NCBI GenBank assembly: GCA_037389465.1
Contig: JAZARR010000214.1
Span: 1,860,001-1,924,000 of the forward strand
DNA length: 64,000 nt
From: Baylisascaris procyonis
Lineage: Eukaryota; Nematoda; Chromadorea; Rhabditida; Ascarididae
Direction: 5' to 3'
The first letter of the stretch is position 1. The number at the start of each line of letters is the position of its first letter. Below, piece after piece: positions 24,905 to 39,400 of the stretch. A program made the translations under genes and the position numbers. Below the pieces are notes generated by a model that saw only the letters and a list, made by a program, of their open reading frames with translations, was not told the DNA's origin and did no database searches.

Positions 24905-27900
24905 AACAGTTACATCACACGTGAGAAAATTTTTTTTTTCATCCTATTCACAAACTATCGGCTTGGATAAGTATAACAGTTTCAGATGTGAATACGTGTA
25001 TTTTTCGTCCAATTTCTTCTAATTCTTCCAACGTATTTCTTCCAATCGTCTGAAAAATCTTTTTTTTTTTTGCGAGAAAAAATCTCTCATGTGAATTAAC
25101 TTTCAAGCATAACCTTTTTATTAAAATGTTCGCTTTCTAAAATCACAGATTGACTCCCTTCAGCAGCAAATTCTGTCATGCTTCACAAGCATAATAAAAA
25201 CACATAATTTATAGAAATTTATCCATTATGAATATTAATCTCCGTTTCATTTATCAGCTTGCTGATCTGTCATCGATATTCAAAATTTTCATAGTCATAG
25301 ATTCAAATGTCACTAATCTATATCGGAGTTATTTTCTTCAGATCACTGGCTATCAGCGGTAAAATAAACTTGCAAAAATATAGCTAGAAGACAGAAAATT
25401 TTTTTCAAATGTGGCAGGTTTTCGGCAGTATGGGCATGTGATGTCTGGCTACGCTCACTTACATACACATCCATGTGCTCGTATGCCAGCTCATAAACGC
25501 ATCCAGTTCTCGTCGATGCACCACGAGTGCGGAAAGGGCAAGTGATGCAACCACCTATGATGCTGTTTGCCAAGTAAATTGGCTATGATGGCACCCGGTT
25601 CCGCTCACGACACTGCTGCGCGTGTGAGATAGAGGTGACGTCTTATTCCAGATCTCATTTGTCTCCGACCGGTTCACATGTGCTGTCAACAAACGATCCA
25701 CTCTAGTGGCCTGCCTATTAATCTTATAGTAACTCCCCATTTAGCCTTAAAATGAAACTGGTATCTTCTCACAAATGTAACAAGAACTACATCACAAAAA
25801 GCTGCATTACTTACCCATTTAACAAACCTAACACATATATGTGGGCCAGATGAGTTTATGCGTTGACACGCGAGTGCACGGGAACATGTGTGGATGAGAG
25901 CGGTCTGTCATTATAGTGATCATTGCGATACACTTTCTTGCTTTAAGTAAACTCAAGGTTATGCCTATGCAAGCATGTCAATGTTCCACTATCGCAAGGA
26001 AAAATACATGCGCAATTTGCTATGGCGAAGGTGAAAGTCTTCTCTAATTCCAATGGCATAGTGAAAAGAGGAGTATTAGAAGCTGCCCACAGCCAGTCAG
26101 ATTTCTTGAACAAACCCGTATATCACTTTTATTTCCTTTTCTTCATTTTCACCACTTCCATATTTTTCTTCTCTTTATGCTTTCACAGCGTTCATATTTC
26201 AAACAGGCAATCATCCATCTAATTAACGTAACCTCTATCCTCTTAAACTACCAGCCTTTCCAATTTTTCATTCCTACGACTCTTCTTGCATGATGTGTTG
26301 GAAATGGTATAATCGGAAAGCATAAATAAGCTGCTTCTTCGATCGTGAGCATTGTTCGAAGATTTCTTGATGAAGGCATAAGGCGTCGAAACGTTGACTA
26401 GAGCGCCATTTAATCTTCATCGTCGAGCATTTGTTACTTTTTAGCAACAACATCAAAATATCACTCTTGTGCAAGCTCTGTTGCCTCACTTCATTCACTT
26501 TTCCGAAATTTACATCTACAAAGCAACATCCTTTCGCAAAGCTTAAGAGGATCATGCCACGTCTGTTAACATTCAAGTTTATAAACGATTTCGTCCATCT
26601 ATGCGTCAGATGATTTAAACTCGGGAAAATTAACCTAGAGCTAGGAAATACGATGAATGCACTTCATGGTTGAAGCTTTTATGCTAACCACTTAGATGCA
26701 TCTAGAAATTTGCACACACCTCGTTAAAATTTCAATCTCACTTAACGTCGATCCGCATTCAAACATCCTGGGAAGCAAACTATTTGCAGAAAATGGCAAT
26801 CAATGGGTGCAGAACTTTAAGATTTGTAAGGTCCACGCTAGATAAATTATTCTGCTGGATTAAAAAATCTTTAACCGGAATCATTGGAATATCGCAAGCT
26901 CAAATTCGGTTTGATTCTTTGCTATGAAATTCTCGAAGTTTCCTTTATAGAAATGTTTGAGTTTGCTCGGATATGTAGTCTTCATGGCCAGCAATTCCAG
27001 CTCACCAAAATATGTTGCGCCACAAACGATGCTGTGCATAATTTCCAGTTTTGTACTCTATGGATTCGAACCTACTGCCTAACGATGTCGTAAATGCATC
27101 ATCCACTATGTCACTTCATGTTCCAAATTGCGGTGGACTCATTTGGATCTCAGCAGCACAGCTGCTCTTGAGTACTCCAACTCGAGAGAAAACTGATGCC
27201 TTCACCCGGTTGCTTCACTGACGATTTGCTTCCTTTGTCTCCTTTCTCAATTTGTAACAGTGAAACAAATGAGAAAAGAAATAAATACTGAATAAAGCAT
27301 AAGTTCCCTCGGGCAAGGTCCTATACTCGCCAAATCCATATACCTGTACATGGGTGTGTGCATATGTGTTTACTTGAGCGTATATGTGCACATGTGTGTG
27401 ACAGCAGCACTCTTAGACCTAATTTGTTGGTCCCTCATTTCAGCTAAAAGCACTTCTGATTCACCGTGGCAGAGATGCACAAGTATCAAATTTTGCCCAG
27501 GACCGACCCGAGCTCCCAATCTTTAAGAACCTCGCCTTTTTAACAAAAATACAAGCGTTGATATCTCGTCAAATGTATAAGACAAAGTTTCCATATGATC
27601 CCGCTGAGTGCCTCAGGTGCAAGTTTTTAATCTAATAGTACTTCATGCTCTTAATTTACACTCCAAACTCAAAACGTCTGCTTTCATATCTTCCTAATTA
27701 CAGGAGGCAGAAATTAGGTTTCGTGAACAGTTTTAATAAATCCCTCAAATGCCCTAACATGTACGAACAACTATGCAGTGATGTTCATTTTTCCTCGGCT
27801 TATTTTGTTCTCAAAATGCAAAAGAACAAAAAAATCAGAATCCTTATAAAAATAAAGTTGCTCAGATTTCTCCACCATCGAACGGCGTTACATGCCCTGC

Positions 27901-28346
27901 ATAACCCACGAATGTGCCATTATCGCACGTCTTATTTTTTGTTGCCGTAGCATGAAACTGGTTTTTCTGAGTGACATTGCGAAAGCGCATATCGTGCTAG
28001 ACTGCATAGCTGGACTTTTCACTTATTTACGAGCTGCTCTTCAGTGATAAAAACCAATTATTTATCAAATAATCAGTGACATAAATAATTACTGCTGTGG
28101 TGCTTGACTTAGTATTTTTCAGCAAAAAATCATTGTTTGCGGTTACCATCCCTAGGGCCAAATATATTTACACGGATTGAAATGAGACGACTGATGAAAT
28201 CACAAAGCAACGATTGGCGTTCACAGGTATGTACAGAGCCGTCTTGCAAGGTATCATTGCATACAGTTGCGCGCCGAGTCGAAATAATTGCAGAATGCAC
28301 TCATTCGGTACTATACAAGAGTTCAATCTGCTTCAACATTGCAATA

Positions 28347-30755
<2,409 letters not shown>

Positions 30756-31105
30756 GCATAAGCCACAGACAGACACATACACGTCATACAACAGATACAC
30801 GATTACAAAAAAATCCCATATACACAGGCACACCCAGAACACACACCGTACACACAGAAACGGAAGATTTGCATGGGAAACGCATACATTAACACAAACA
30901 CTAACAAACGCCACACTACACATACACACCGCACATACGCATATATACGCGCAAGCACACGGACATACACCCACGCAAACGCCCATACACATACAAACGC
31001 AAATCACAGACACACATAATACGCATAAATGCATACACGCAAGCATCACATACACATACGTGCACACGCGGATACATATACACACGCACATATAGTCACA
31101 GAGGC
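30756..31105. repeat. CA-rich low-complexity block
   Basis: About 350 bp dominated by degenerate CACACA / ACATAC runs on the plus strand. The long minus-strand frame through it (30711-31328) consists of Cys/Val/Met repeats produced by the TG-rich complement and is not a gene. Confidence 0.9.
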
Positions 31106-31473
31106 GGCATCGGTGCAATGCGTTTTGCAGCGTAAATTTGTTGGAATGAAAACATTGATGATGAGGGATGTATGATATAGAGGAAGCTAAATGCATTTTA
31201 TGTGTTAAATGGTGCGGTCGGTATTTGATGACGTGAACAAAAGCGCGGCGGGGTTGCATCGACGAGTAAGCAACTGGTTGCATTGAAATGTGCGTGTTAC
31301 CGGCCGCCATTGCCACCTCATTCTTCATGTGCTGACGGCGCCCTATTGCTAGCTGCTTCTCCCGGTTCTTGAATGAATTTCACTTCTACTTTCCATTCAA
31401 CTTTTTATTTTCTCTTTTTATTGAGACATTTAACAGTCCTTTATGGAACAAGAATGTCAGTCAGAATTTAGAA

Positions 31474-31791
31474 TTATGAGCCTTCGTTTATTTTCAATCT
31501 ATTCATCACCCTGAGCGTCGACCTTGATAATACCTTCTCTACTAACGCTGAGTGCTCCGAATATTTATACAAAATAGCGAGTGTGTCGCTCAAAAACCTC
31601 TTTGTTCCACTGAAAGAGGTCGAGATTGATGTCCATTTTCGCTGATACACCTTAGGTATTCTCTTTTCGATACATGAAAGTATGTGAATGTTGTCAGCAT
31701 AAGAATAGATAGGAAGTGCTTGCTTTTGAATAACCGCATTTGTTGCATCATGCATTAAGGGTGCGGCGCCATGCATCATCACCCTCAGCAA
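31474..31791 (-). other. Uncharacterised 105-codon ORF
   Basis: A minus-strand open frame with a Met start at 31791, mixed composition and no low complexity. The central part is basic (IPKVYQRKWTSISTSFSGTK), followed by a Leu/Ala helix-prone stretch. I do not recognise a family. A decayed retroelement capsid-type fragment is one possibility but there is no diagnostic motif. No promoter, splice partner or poly(A) signal was assigned. Confidence 0.2.
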
Positions 31792-33203
31792 TGGACGTTT
31801 TTGACTGTAGAAGATGTTCGTATTTCAAGCGGCCTATCGGGTTCAATGGGTGGGCTTAGTTAGATTAACCTCTCAATTGCAAGATATTCATGACCCTATG
31901 TGGTCCTGCTTTTTTTCCTGACAAATGCTGCATGGTCGATATTGACCAAGTCTTTATCATTGCGATTCTTCCTGATTCTGTATTCGTTTTTGCCTATGAT
32001 AACTCGTCGAACAATTGGTATAGGTTGTCAGTAATCAGAGCAGTTTATCAGAATGACGCTGATTGCACCTTTTCCCCCGAAATATGCAATCTGATGGACT
32101 TATTCAAACAGTTCTCTTCGCAAGTCAAATTTATTTCATTTCGCAGCCAACTTTAATGTATGAAATTGATTGATAAATGAGATAAGTTCACCTGGTTTCA
32201 GAAGCATCACAATGCAAAATGATACCGATTTAATCGTTATCAACGAAATGTTCGGAGAAATTCTGGTCGTGCAAAAGAATTGAAAGGAAATAAGCGATTT
32301 TCTGTAAATTGTGAAAGTATGAATGCTCCAATCACCTTCAACTATGCCAGTATTTCGTTTCTCGCATTCTTCGAGCTTGTGGATAAATCACCCGATACAA
32401 GGCATTGATGCGAATACAAAAGATAACGAGAGAAAACGAGCCTATATCTCCCTATTTTCTCAAGAGTTCACTATCCCTCTGTGTTCACATCCCAACATCA
32501 GTGCAACTATCATTTCGCAAAAACATGAATGCCTTATCCACGAAAAAGTGGAAGGCAACGGCTTAATACTTTAAAAACGGAAGAAGGGAAGAAGAGGGAG
32601 ATAGCAAGCTGTATAAAGGATGGATGCTTAGAAAGTAACTGAAATGTTCGTTGAGATCTGTCATTGAATTATGACAAAAGTTATTTATGTTTTGTCTGTG
32701 TTGTGCCCCTAACTCTCAGTAAAACTGATGTGTTCTGCTATGTCTATCGATCACCCATGTGGATTAATTTCCACTCATAAAATTTGGCACACTAAAACCA
32801 CGGACACCAAAATAGCCAGTGAGGAAACCTGATCAATGTTAAGTTTAACTGTTTCCGACTTCCGCTGTTCTCTTGCTACTCACTCAGGTCGTGCTGATAC
32901 AAAATTTACTGCTTTCGTATATTTACTGCAACTTACTGCAAAATTTTTGGCAAAATTTACTGCAAAATTTACTGCTGCTTTCATATAAATTCTGCAAAAC
33001 TTCGCAGGGCATTTTAAGAGGAAGAGAGAAAGGAGGAGGGGATGAGGAGAGCAAAGGGGAAATAGAAAATATTTGTGAAAGATGGAAGTAATATTATATC
33101 TTATATATCTAATTTTTTGTCAGTGATTCACTACGAAACACTTTTATCTCTCACCAAGTAGTTGATATGCTAATGTTACGAAGTTTTTTCGCTAAAAGCT
33201 TTA
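31792..33203. other. Upstream region of the SLC22-like gene
   Basis: No gene was recognised. At 32900-32990 a short motif like AAAATTTACTGC recurs about five times with variable spacing. From 33006 there is a purine-rich (GAGAGAAAGGAGGAGGG) stretch. No TATA-type promoter was assigned, and the 5' end may be created by trans-splicing. Confidence 0.4.
32900..32990. repeat. Clustered TTTACTGCAAAA motif
   Basis: Several near-copies of TTTACTGC, mostly flanked by AAAA, occur within about 90 bp roughly 240 bp upstream of the first coding exon. Degenerate tandem-like cluster. A regulatory role is not shown. Confidence 0.6.
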
Positions 33204-33218
33204 ATGCAAAAAAATGGA

Positions 33219-33226
33219 TTTTTCAG
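33219..33226 (+). promoter_or_regulatory. Candidate SL trans-splice acceptor
   Basis: TTTTTTCAG-type sequence (ATTTTTCAG) ends at 33226, one base before the ATG at 33228. In nematodes such a site directly before a first coding exon commonly marks spliced-leader addition. It could instead be an ordinary acceptor for an intron in the 5' UTR. Confidence 0.5.
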
Positions 33227-33227
33227 G

Positions 33228-33425
33228 ATGAAAAGTGCCGGGGAAGTACCATCAACGTCTCCGATTCGCGATGTTGAGGAGATCTTTGACCGTACCTCAC
33301 ATTATGGTCGATATCAATTGTTCATGTTGCTGGTTATCCAATATACCATGGTGAATGCTGCGGGAAATTACGTCTTTATATCGTTCGCCTCTTTGAAGCC
33401 CACTTGCCATGATGTATCCGTTCAG
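33228..33425 (+). CDS. SLC22-like exon 1
   Basis: Sixty-six codons: cytosolic N-terminus, then TM1. Ends GTTCAG|GTAACC in phase 0. The following intron is the gene's longest, about 3.8 kb. Confidence 0.85.
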
Positions 33426-36400
33426 GTAACCGTCCACTTTTTCCTCGCATATACAAGTGCGTTACCGAAGTTTTTTTGCTATTAGCAAGCGAAACTTTTC
33501 GGCTCTTTTCTTTGTCTTTTGCTGCACGAAATATCTGCTTTTATAATGCAGGACAGGATGTCGAACGTACATAATTCGAGGAATGAGGTAGGATATCTAT
33601 CTTTGTCATTTACGCATAACGTTTCATCCAATTGATCAAATCGATGCCCCCTAAGCTAATTTTTTCACGTTACACAAAGGTGGGCAGAAATCGAAATGCA
33701 CTAAGGACATAGCTATGAGCCTGGATGCCATAAATATGTGACCCGAGATAAAAACGATCATGCCCCTAAAAGGTGTCAGGCTATAGCGCAGTGATGCGTG
33801 AAGGAAAGCTATTTATAGATATTTTCAAAGTATTGCTTATCTTCAAGATAAACTTTGAGTTGAGTATGCGAATTCAGCTTCTTTAGTTGCCTACCAATTG
33901 TCGTCTTGGTGGTTTCATTGCAGAATGAGGGACAAATCACAGCATTATACGCGCAACATATCTCCAAGATTTAGGGTCATAATCCGAGTTCCGTCCCCAT
34001 GACATGTGGCCTCACATCTAGCATATACATAGTGTTTCGCTTCTCTTTCTACATGGTATTCTTTTGTCACGTGGTATGTTTGAAGCTTTCTAAAATTAAC
34101 TATTCGCGATAGTACTTTCCAAAAAATTTGTTTCGTTGGTTGTCGCCATTTTCCTAGGTTTTACGAATGCGCTGGAATTCATTCACTACTGAGGTAATTG
34201 AAATGGCAGAGTTTTTCTATGTTTGTGTGTTTGCTTACTTGTCGAATACTGGAGCTATTATTTGTCGTTTAAAGAAAGAGGTGCCGAATAACGATAGGTG
34301 TCACTTCAAGATCAGTAAATCTCATATCAATACTTTTTTTTAAGAAAGAAACGGCAACACCTTAACATTCTCAGTGAAAAATGATCGATAGTTTACAATG
34401 GTTTAGAAATTAAATGGCAGATGCATTTATTATAAGTGAACACCTTTGAGCAGCAATAATGCACTTATATGTGTGCGTGCAACTTACAAACGTGACGCAA
34501 GGTTGCAAGTCTTCTCTTCTACCACCCTCTAACATCGTCGCAATCGTCTTTCGTTGCTCTTGTTAAACTAGATGTCATGAGCACTAAAGTGCACATCACA
34601 TAACGGGTCAGTGGAACCAACACTGTCAGGAAGTAGAGGAATGATGAGGACGGCGCATCGTGCAGTGTTTTCTTCTTTTTTTAAAGCGAGGTGAAGGCCA
34701 ACTCTCAATTAGCCCATTAAAAGAAGAACTTCACTGAGAAATTTTTAGCAATAATATACTTTATCAGCAATAGTATACTCGATCTCGTCGACTGCTGGAG
34801 AAAGAAACAGCTCGTGCATAAGCAGTTGGCATCATCCTAAAAGCTCTGATGTATGATGGTAAGCGATCGTAGTTTCCTCCATATTGACGCCATAACCATG
34901 ATAAGCAAACTGTGAAGCCCTCAAACGATGATATGCTTGAATGATTAAGATCATTTCCAATTCCTAAATGTCCGTGATATGGAAAATAAGTGGAGAAACT
35001 CATCAGTTGGCGGCCGTTTTCTTATTGTTTAGATTGATCCCCATCAATTCACTCTTTCCCGCTCTACGGAGTTTGTGTTTTGAAGTTTGCCTTTGCTAAT
35101 GAGTGTACAAATTCAAAAATCTTGGATGGGCAAGGCACATCAGAGAACACTTGATTCCAACAAGAACTACAATTCTCAAAGCATTAATCCACACGTTAAT
35201 GGCTAATTCGAATGTGCTTAAAAAGCATTGATGTGAAGCTTTCGTGTCGAGTTTTTGTGTCGTAAAACTAGTTGGTTATCATGTGACGGAAGGTGGAAAA
35301 ATCTGATGACTGCTACTAATCAGCCATGAAAAACGATTCAACAGGACATTCCTAAAACTCTTCAATTTAAAAATAATACGGTGATATTCAGCTTATCTTC
35401 AAAGGAAACAGAGACCTATTTGAATTCCATTTATTGGTGATTTTTGCATTTCGAGAATTTTGCAGTTGCAAAGTGCAGTCGTGTCTCCCTGTTTGTATGT
35501 ACGTCTGTGCATGTCTACCGTTTTCAGTGCGGAAATCATTGAAAGTAGAATGACGATATCTGATGGATATGACTTCACTACAACGAGTCTTGTAGATCGA
35601 CCTCAAAAGTGACTCGTCGACTACTAAGCAGTTAAGGGATTTTAATGTATTGTACAAAAAGATTCGCACTCATTTTATGACAAACGAATTGCATTTTACA
35701 TATTCGATCGTTCAAGCCTTTAATCTTTATAAGCAATTTGTATGATTAGTCGGAACGGTCAGATTATATGAACGCTGCATTTAGCATTTGCTGACATTTG
35801 CTAATGATCGGTTTTGATGAGCGGTATCGTGAAAGCGCGGGTCGTGCCACTTCTCCTGATGCGCTTTTCCACTTATGTCTGACGCTTCTCAGAAAATTCA
35901 TGTATCGATTGTAGACTAATAACACTAGAGTGTCAAACTGTAGATCGTTCAATGTGACATATTCAGCTCTGTGAGGTCCTGAAGCTTACGGGAATATTTT
36001 TTTACCTTTCTTTGTTTTCATTTCTCGAAACTGAAACAAAAATAATTGCTGAAGATTAATCAAACTTTGAAGCGCTATCGTCAGCGAATACTAAGGAGAC
36101 AAACGCGCCAAACCATCTGTATCAATCAAATGAACTTCAAGGACTTCATTCATTCTCAGAAAATAGTATCGCACTCACTTTGACCAGCTTTTTATTTGCC
36201 TGCTTTAATCGCTTTGCATGCAAATTTCATCGATAGACATACTTGATAAATTTTCATTGTCACATTTCGATGTATACATGCAAGTGATGAATAATAAGAA
36301 TCACTCGAAAACGCCGCACGAACGGTGCAAGATAATATAATAGATGGTGGAGAGAGAGAGGATATGAAAGTGGAGGAAGGTGTGGTTGTAAAGTATATAG

Positions 36401-39400
36401 AAAGTAGATGTGCATTAACATCAAATCAAGCACTAATCACATAGAGGTAATCCAGCGAAAAAGAAGCAGCTATATGTCAAAACAATATTTTCTGCTTTTT
36501 CTCACTCCATCCCCAATAAACAGACAATTTTGAAGGGTTGAGTCGTCTTTCATATTTCAAAATGATGAGGTTAGTAGTGTTCCGTCGATCTCTTGATCGA
36601 TGAATATTACCCTATTTACCGACGAGGTTCTCAGGCTCTTTTTATGCCTCTGAATGATCTCTTTTTTCGGCATGATAGCGAGTCACATATGACATTGAGG
36701 CGTAGAGGAACATCTTAAAAATGAAATACTGAGAAAAGGTCCTTTTTCAGAAGGAAATTACAGGGAGTCAGCGATAGCAGAACTTGCTATATAGACGAGT
36801 CGCGTCTTTCTTCGTTGACAGTCCTAAAGAACTTCTTGAATGAAAAACTGCTGGCTTAAAAATTGATGTATTGACTCGTTTTGTGTCAACAATGAGTCTC
36901 GAATCGATGCAAATTCGAATGGCGCTTTGTAAAGTGGTAATAATTTCTGCTGAGGAAATCACAATTTTAAAAGATTCACAATTGCTCCAGAAAACAACAA
37001 TTGTGAGGATTTGTAAGCAAATATTGTGCTAAGATTCTCAACTAATTATTTCAAATGCGCTGTCACGTGCTTCATTGTCAGTATAACTAAATCAACACAT
37101 CTTTTCAAATGTTATTGCTTTCACAAATACAAATCTCTAATATATGACTGCTTGATTAAATCGGAGTCTGGATCTCTCAAGATACTAGAACATAATCAGG
37201 CACGTTGCGATGATATTTATTAATGCTCTTCTATTTCAGACGAGCGATGCATGTGAGCTGATAGCCGATTGCCCTGCAAACGTTACCGAGGTCGTCTTCA
37301 GGTCGCTTTATGAAGGCGACATCGTGTGCCCACACTCGCATCTCCCTCAACATCTGCAGACTGTGCAAGCAGTTGGCTCCGGTGTTGGTGCCATACTCGC
37401 AGGACATATCGCTGACTACTATGGCAGGTTTGTCACTAAATTCGCATAACGTGGAATTCGATATTATTTTGTAATCGATGACATATTCCATGGCACTGCA
37501 TAACGCTGAGTATTTGCAAATACTGTGTTGCTGTCTTGCAGGCGTGAATACGGTGATCCTCTGAGTTAAACCTTTAGTATATAAATTATGTTCATGTTAA
37601 TATGCGCAAAAATTTACGACGGGTTTTTCCATAGAGTTTGCATTTTAAGCCTCTAATAAAAGAGACAGAGAAAACCATCATAGAATTAAGGAAATTGCAA
37701 TTCTTCTAAAGGGATGAATCAAATTAGATAATCGATTATATAATGATGATATTGGCTGAAGTGGAAGAGTTGTCCTTTCGATGAATTCGGATTGTATAAT
37801 TGACGTAATTTTGCTAGGAAATGGGTGACATATTCGGGTGCCGTGCAGATGACCTTCTTTGGGTTTATGGGTGCTTTCGCATTGAACTGGCCAATGCTAG
37901 CCATCGCTATGCTTGGCATGGGATTTTCTTATGGAGTGCTCATCGACGCGAGTATGACACTAGCTTGTGAGACGGCCGGTAAAAAATATCGCATCGTACA
38001 GACACTCGCTTTCCAATGGTCGCTTGCCTTACAGGTTGTTTTTTTGTATTTCAGTCATATATTTTTACTTAAGATCAGGTAGACAATAATCATTCACTCG
38101 TTATTGTGTTGCCATATTTACATGAGTTGTGACGAATCCTTCAGTGATCCTTTTTTTGAGTTGGTGTTGCCTCTGTCAGCCACAATGTCATTTCAGTTCG
38201 GGTTATTCCCACATTGGTATCAGTTCCAAATGCAGTGCACTCAACCGCAATTTTTAACACTTTTGATGATAACACTTGCGTATCATTAACGAATTGAATA
38301 AAAATAGAGACATTTTATGCCAAGTCTGTCGTCCTCCTATTCGTGCAATCAAAGAAAGTTAAATTTGATTACTCACTTAGTTATCTGGAGAACAAGTATG
38401 CAGTGGCATCTTTAAAATGTGGTGTTATTTCATGTGGCCTCACTATGCGCCTATCTAACCGGTTCGTGGCGAGGCTATCTGTTGGCCATCAACGCACTCT
38501 CATTACCCGTACTTGTGCTTATGCTCTTCTGGGTGGAATCGCCACGATGGCTTATCCAGAAGAAGCGCTACGAAGAGGCCGCACGTAACATAAATCGCAT
38601 TTCGCGTTGGAATGGTTGCAACACGACGTTTTGTGCCGACAATCTGCTTCAGATCAAAGTTATGGATGAGCATAGGTGCGCTTCCTTTCCAAACTGCCTG
38701 ATAGTCAGGTTTTAAGTTTCACCGAGAATTTTTTATCCTCAACAGACTGTTAGTGTTCATCGAGAATGCCTAAAAATCGCTTGCATTGGCGTCGGACACA
38801 AAGCAATGCTGGCTGATGCTTATGATTGCATTGAAAATTGGCTTTGTTCAACATGAATTGCGTAGACGGCATTTCGGCATACAAAGCTTGAATCACACAA
38901 AAGTTCCCATACGCTGTTCATTCTATGGGGAATTATGCTGACAACAGAATTGAAAAGGGAAATGCACCACAGCAGCTGGCATAATGCACACTTTTGCACT
39001 GTGACCGACATAATCAACCAGTTTCATAAGATTTGTGCTTTTTTTGATAATCCAAAATTTACATATAAAACTTGCTACTGACCGCTCGAATATTCATCAA
39101 AGGCCGACTACATATGGACCAACTATCATCACCAAACTTGATCTAACCTCATTTAGAATTGGTCCGCTTAGTCAGAAAAAAATGTGATTATGATGAAGAA
39201 AAAGGCTATCTAACCAATCGATGTGCAGATGAAAAGCAGTCAAGATATTTGTTGTGTTTTCACAGTTTTATGTGTTTTCACCTTCAGAACAACATGCTTC
39301 TCGATATGTGCGCTTGTTTCTACACGAAAATTTCTCGCCTACTCGTTCGTTATGTTCATGTCAGCTCTCACCGTCGAAATGTGCGTTGCGGTGATCATAT

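Noticed and set aside
27040..27110. GGATTCGAACC, resembling a tRNA T-loop complement
   Set aside because: The flanking bases do not form a T stem, and no D-arm or acceptor stem is present.
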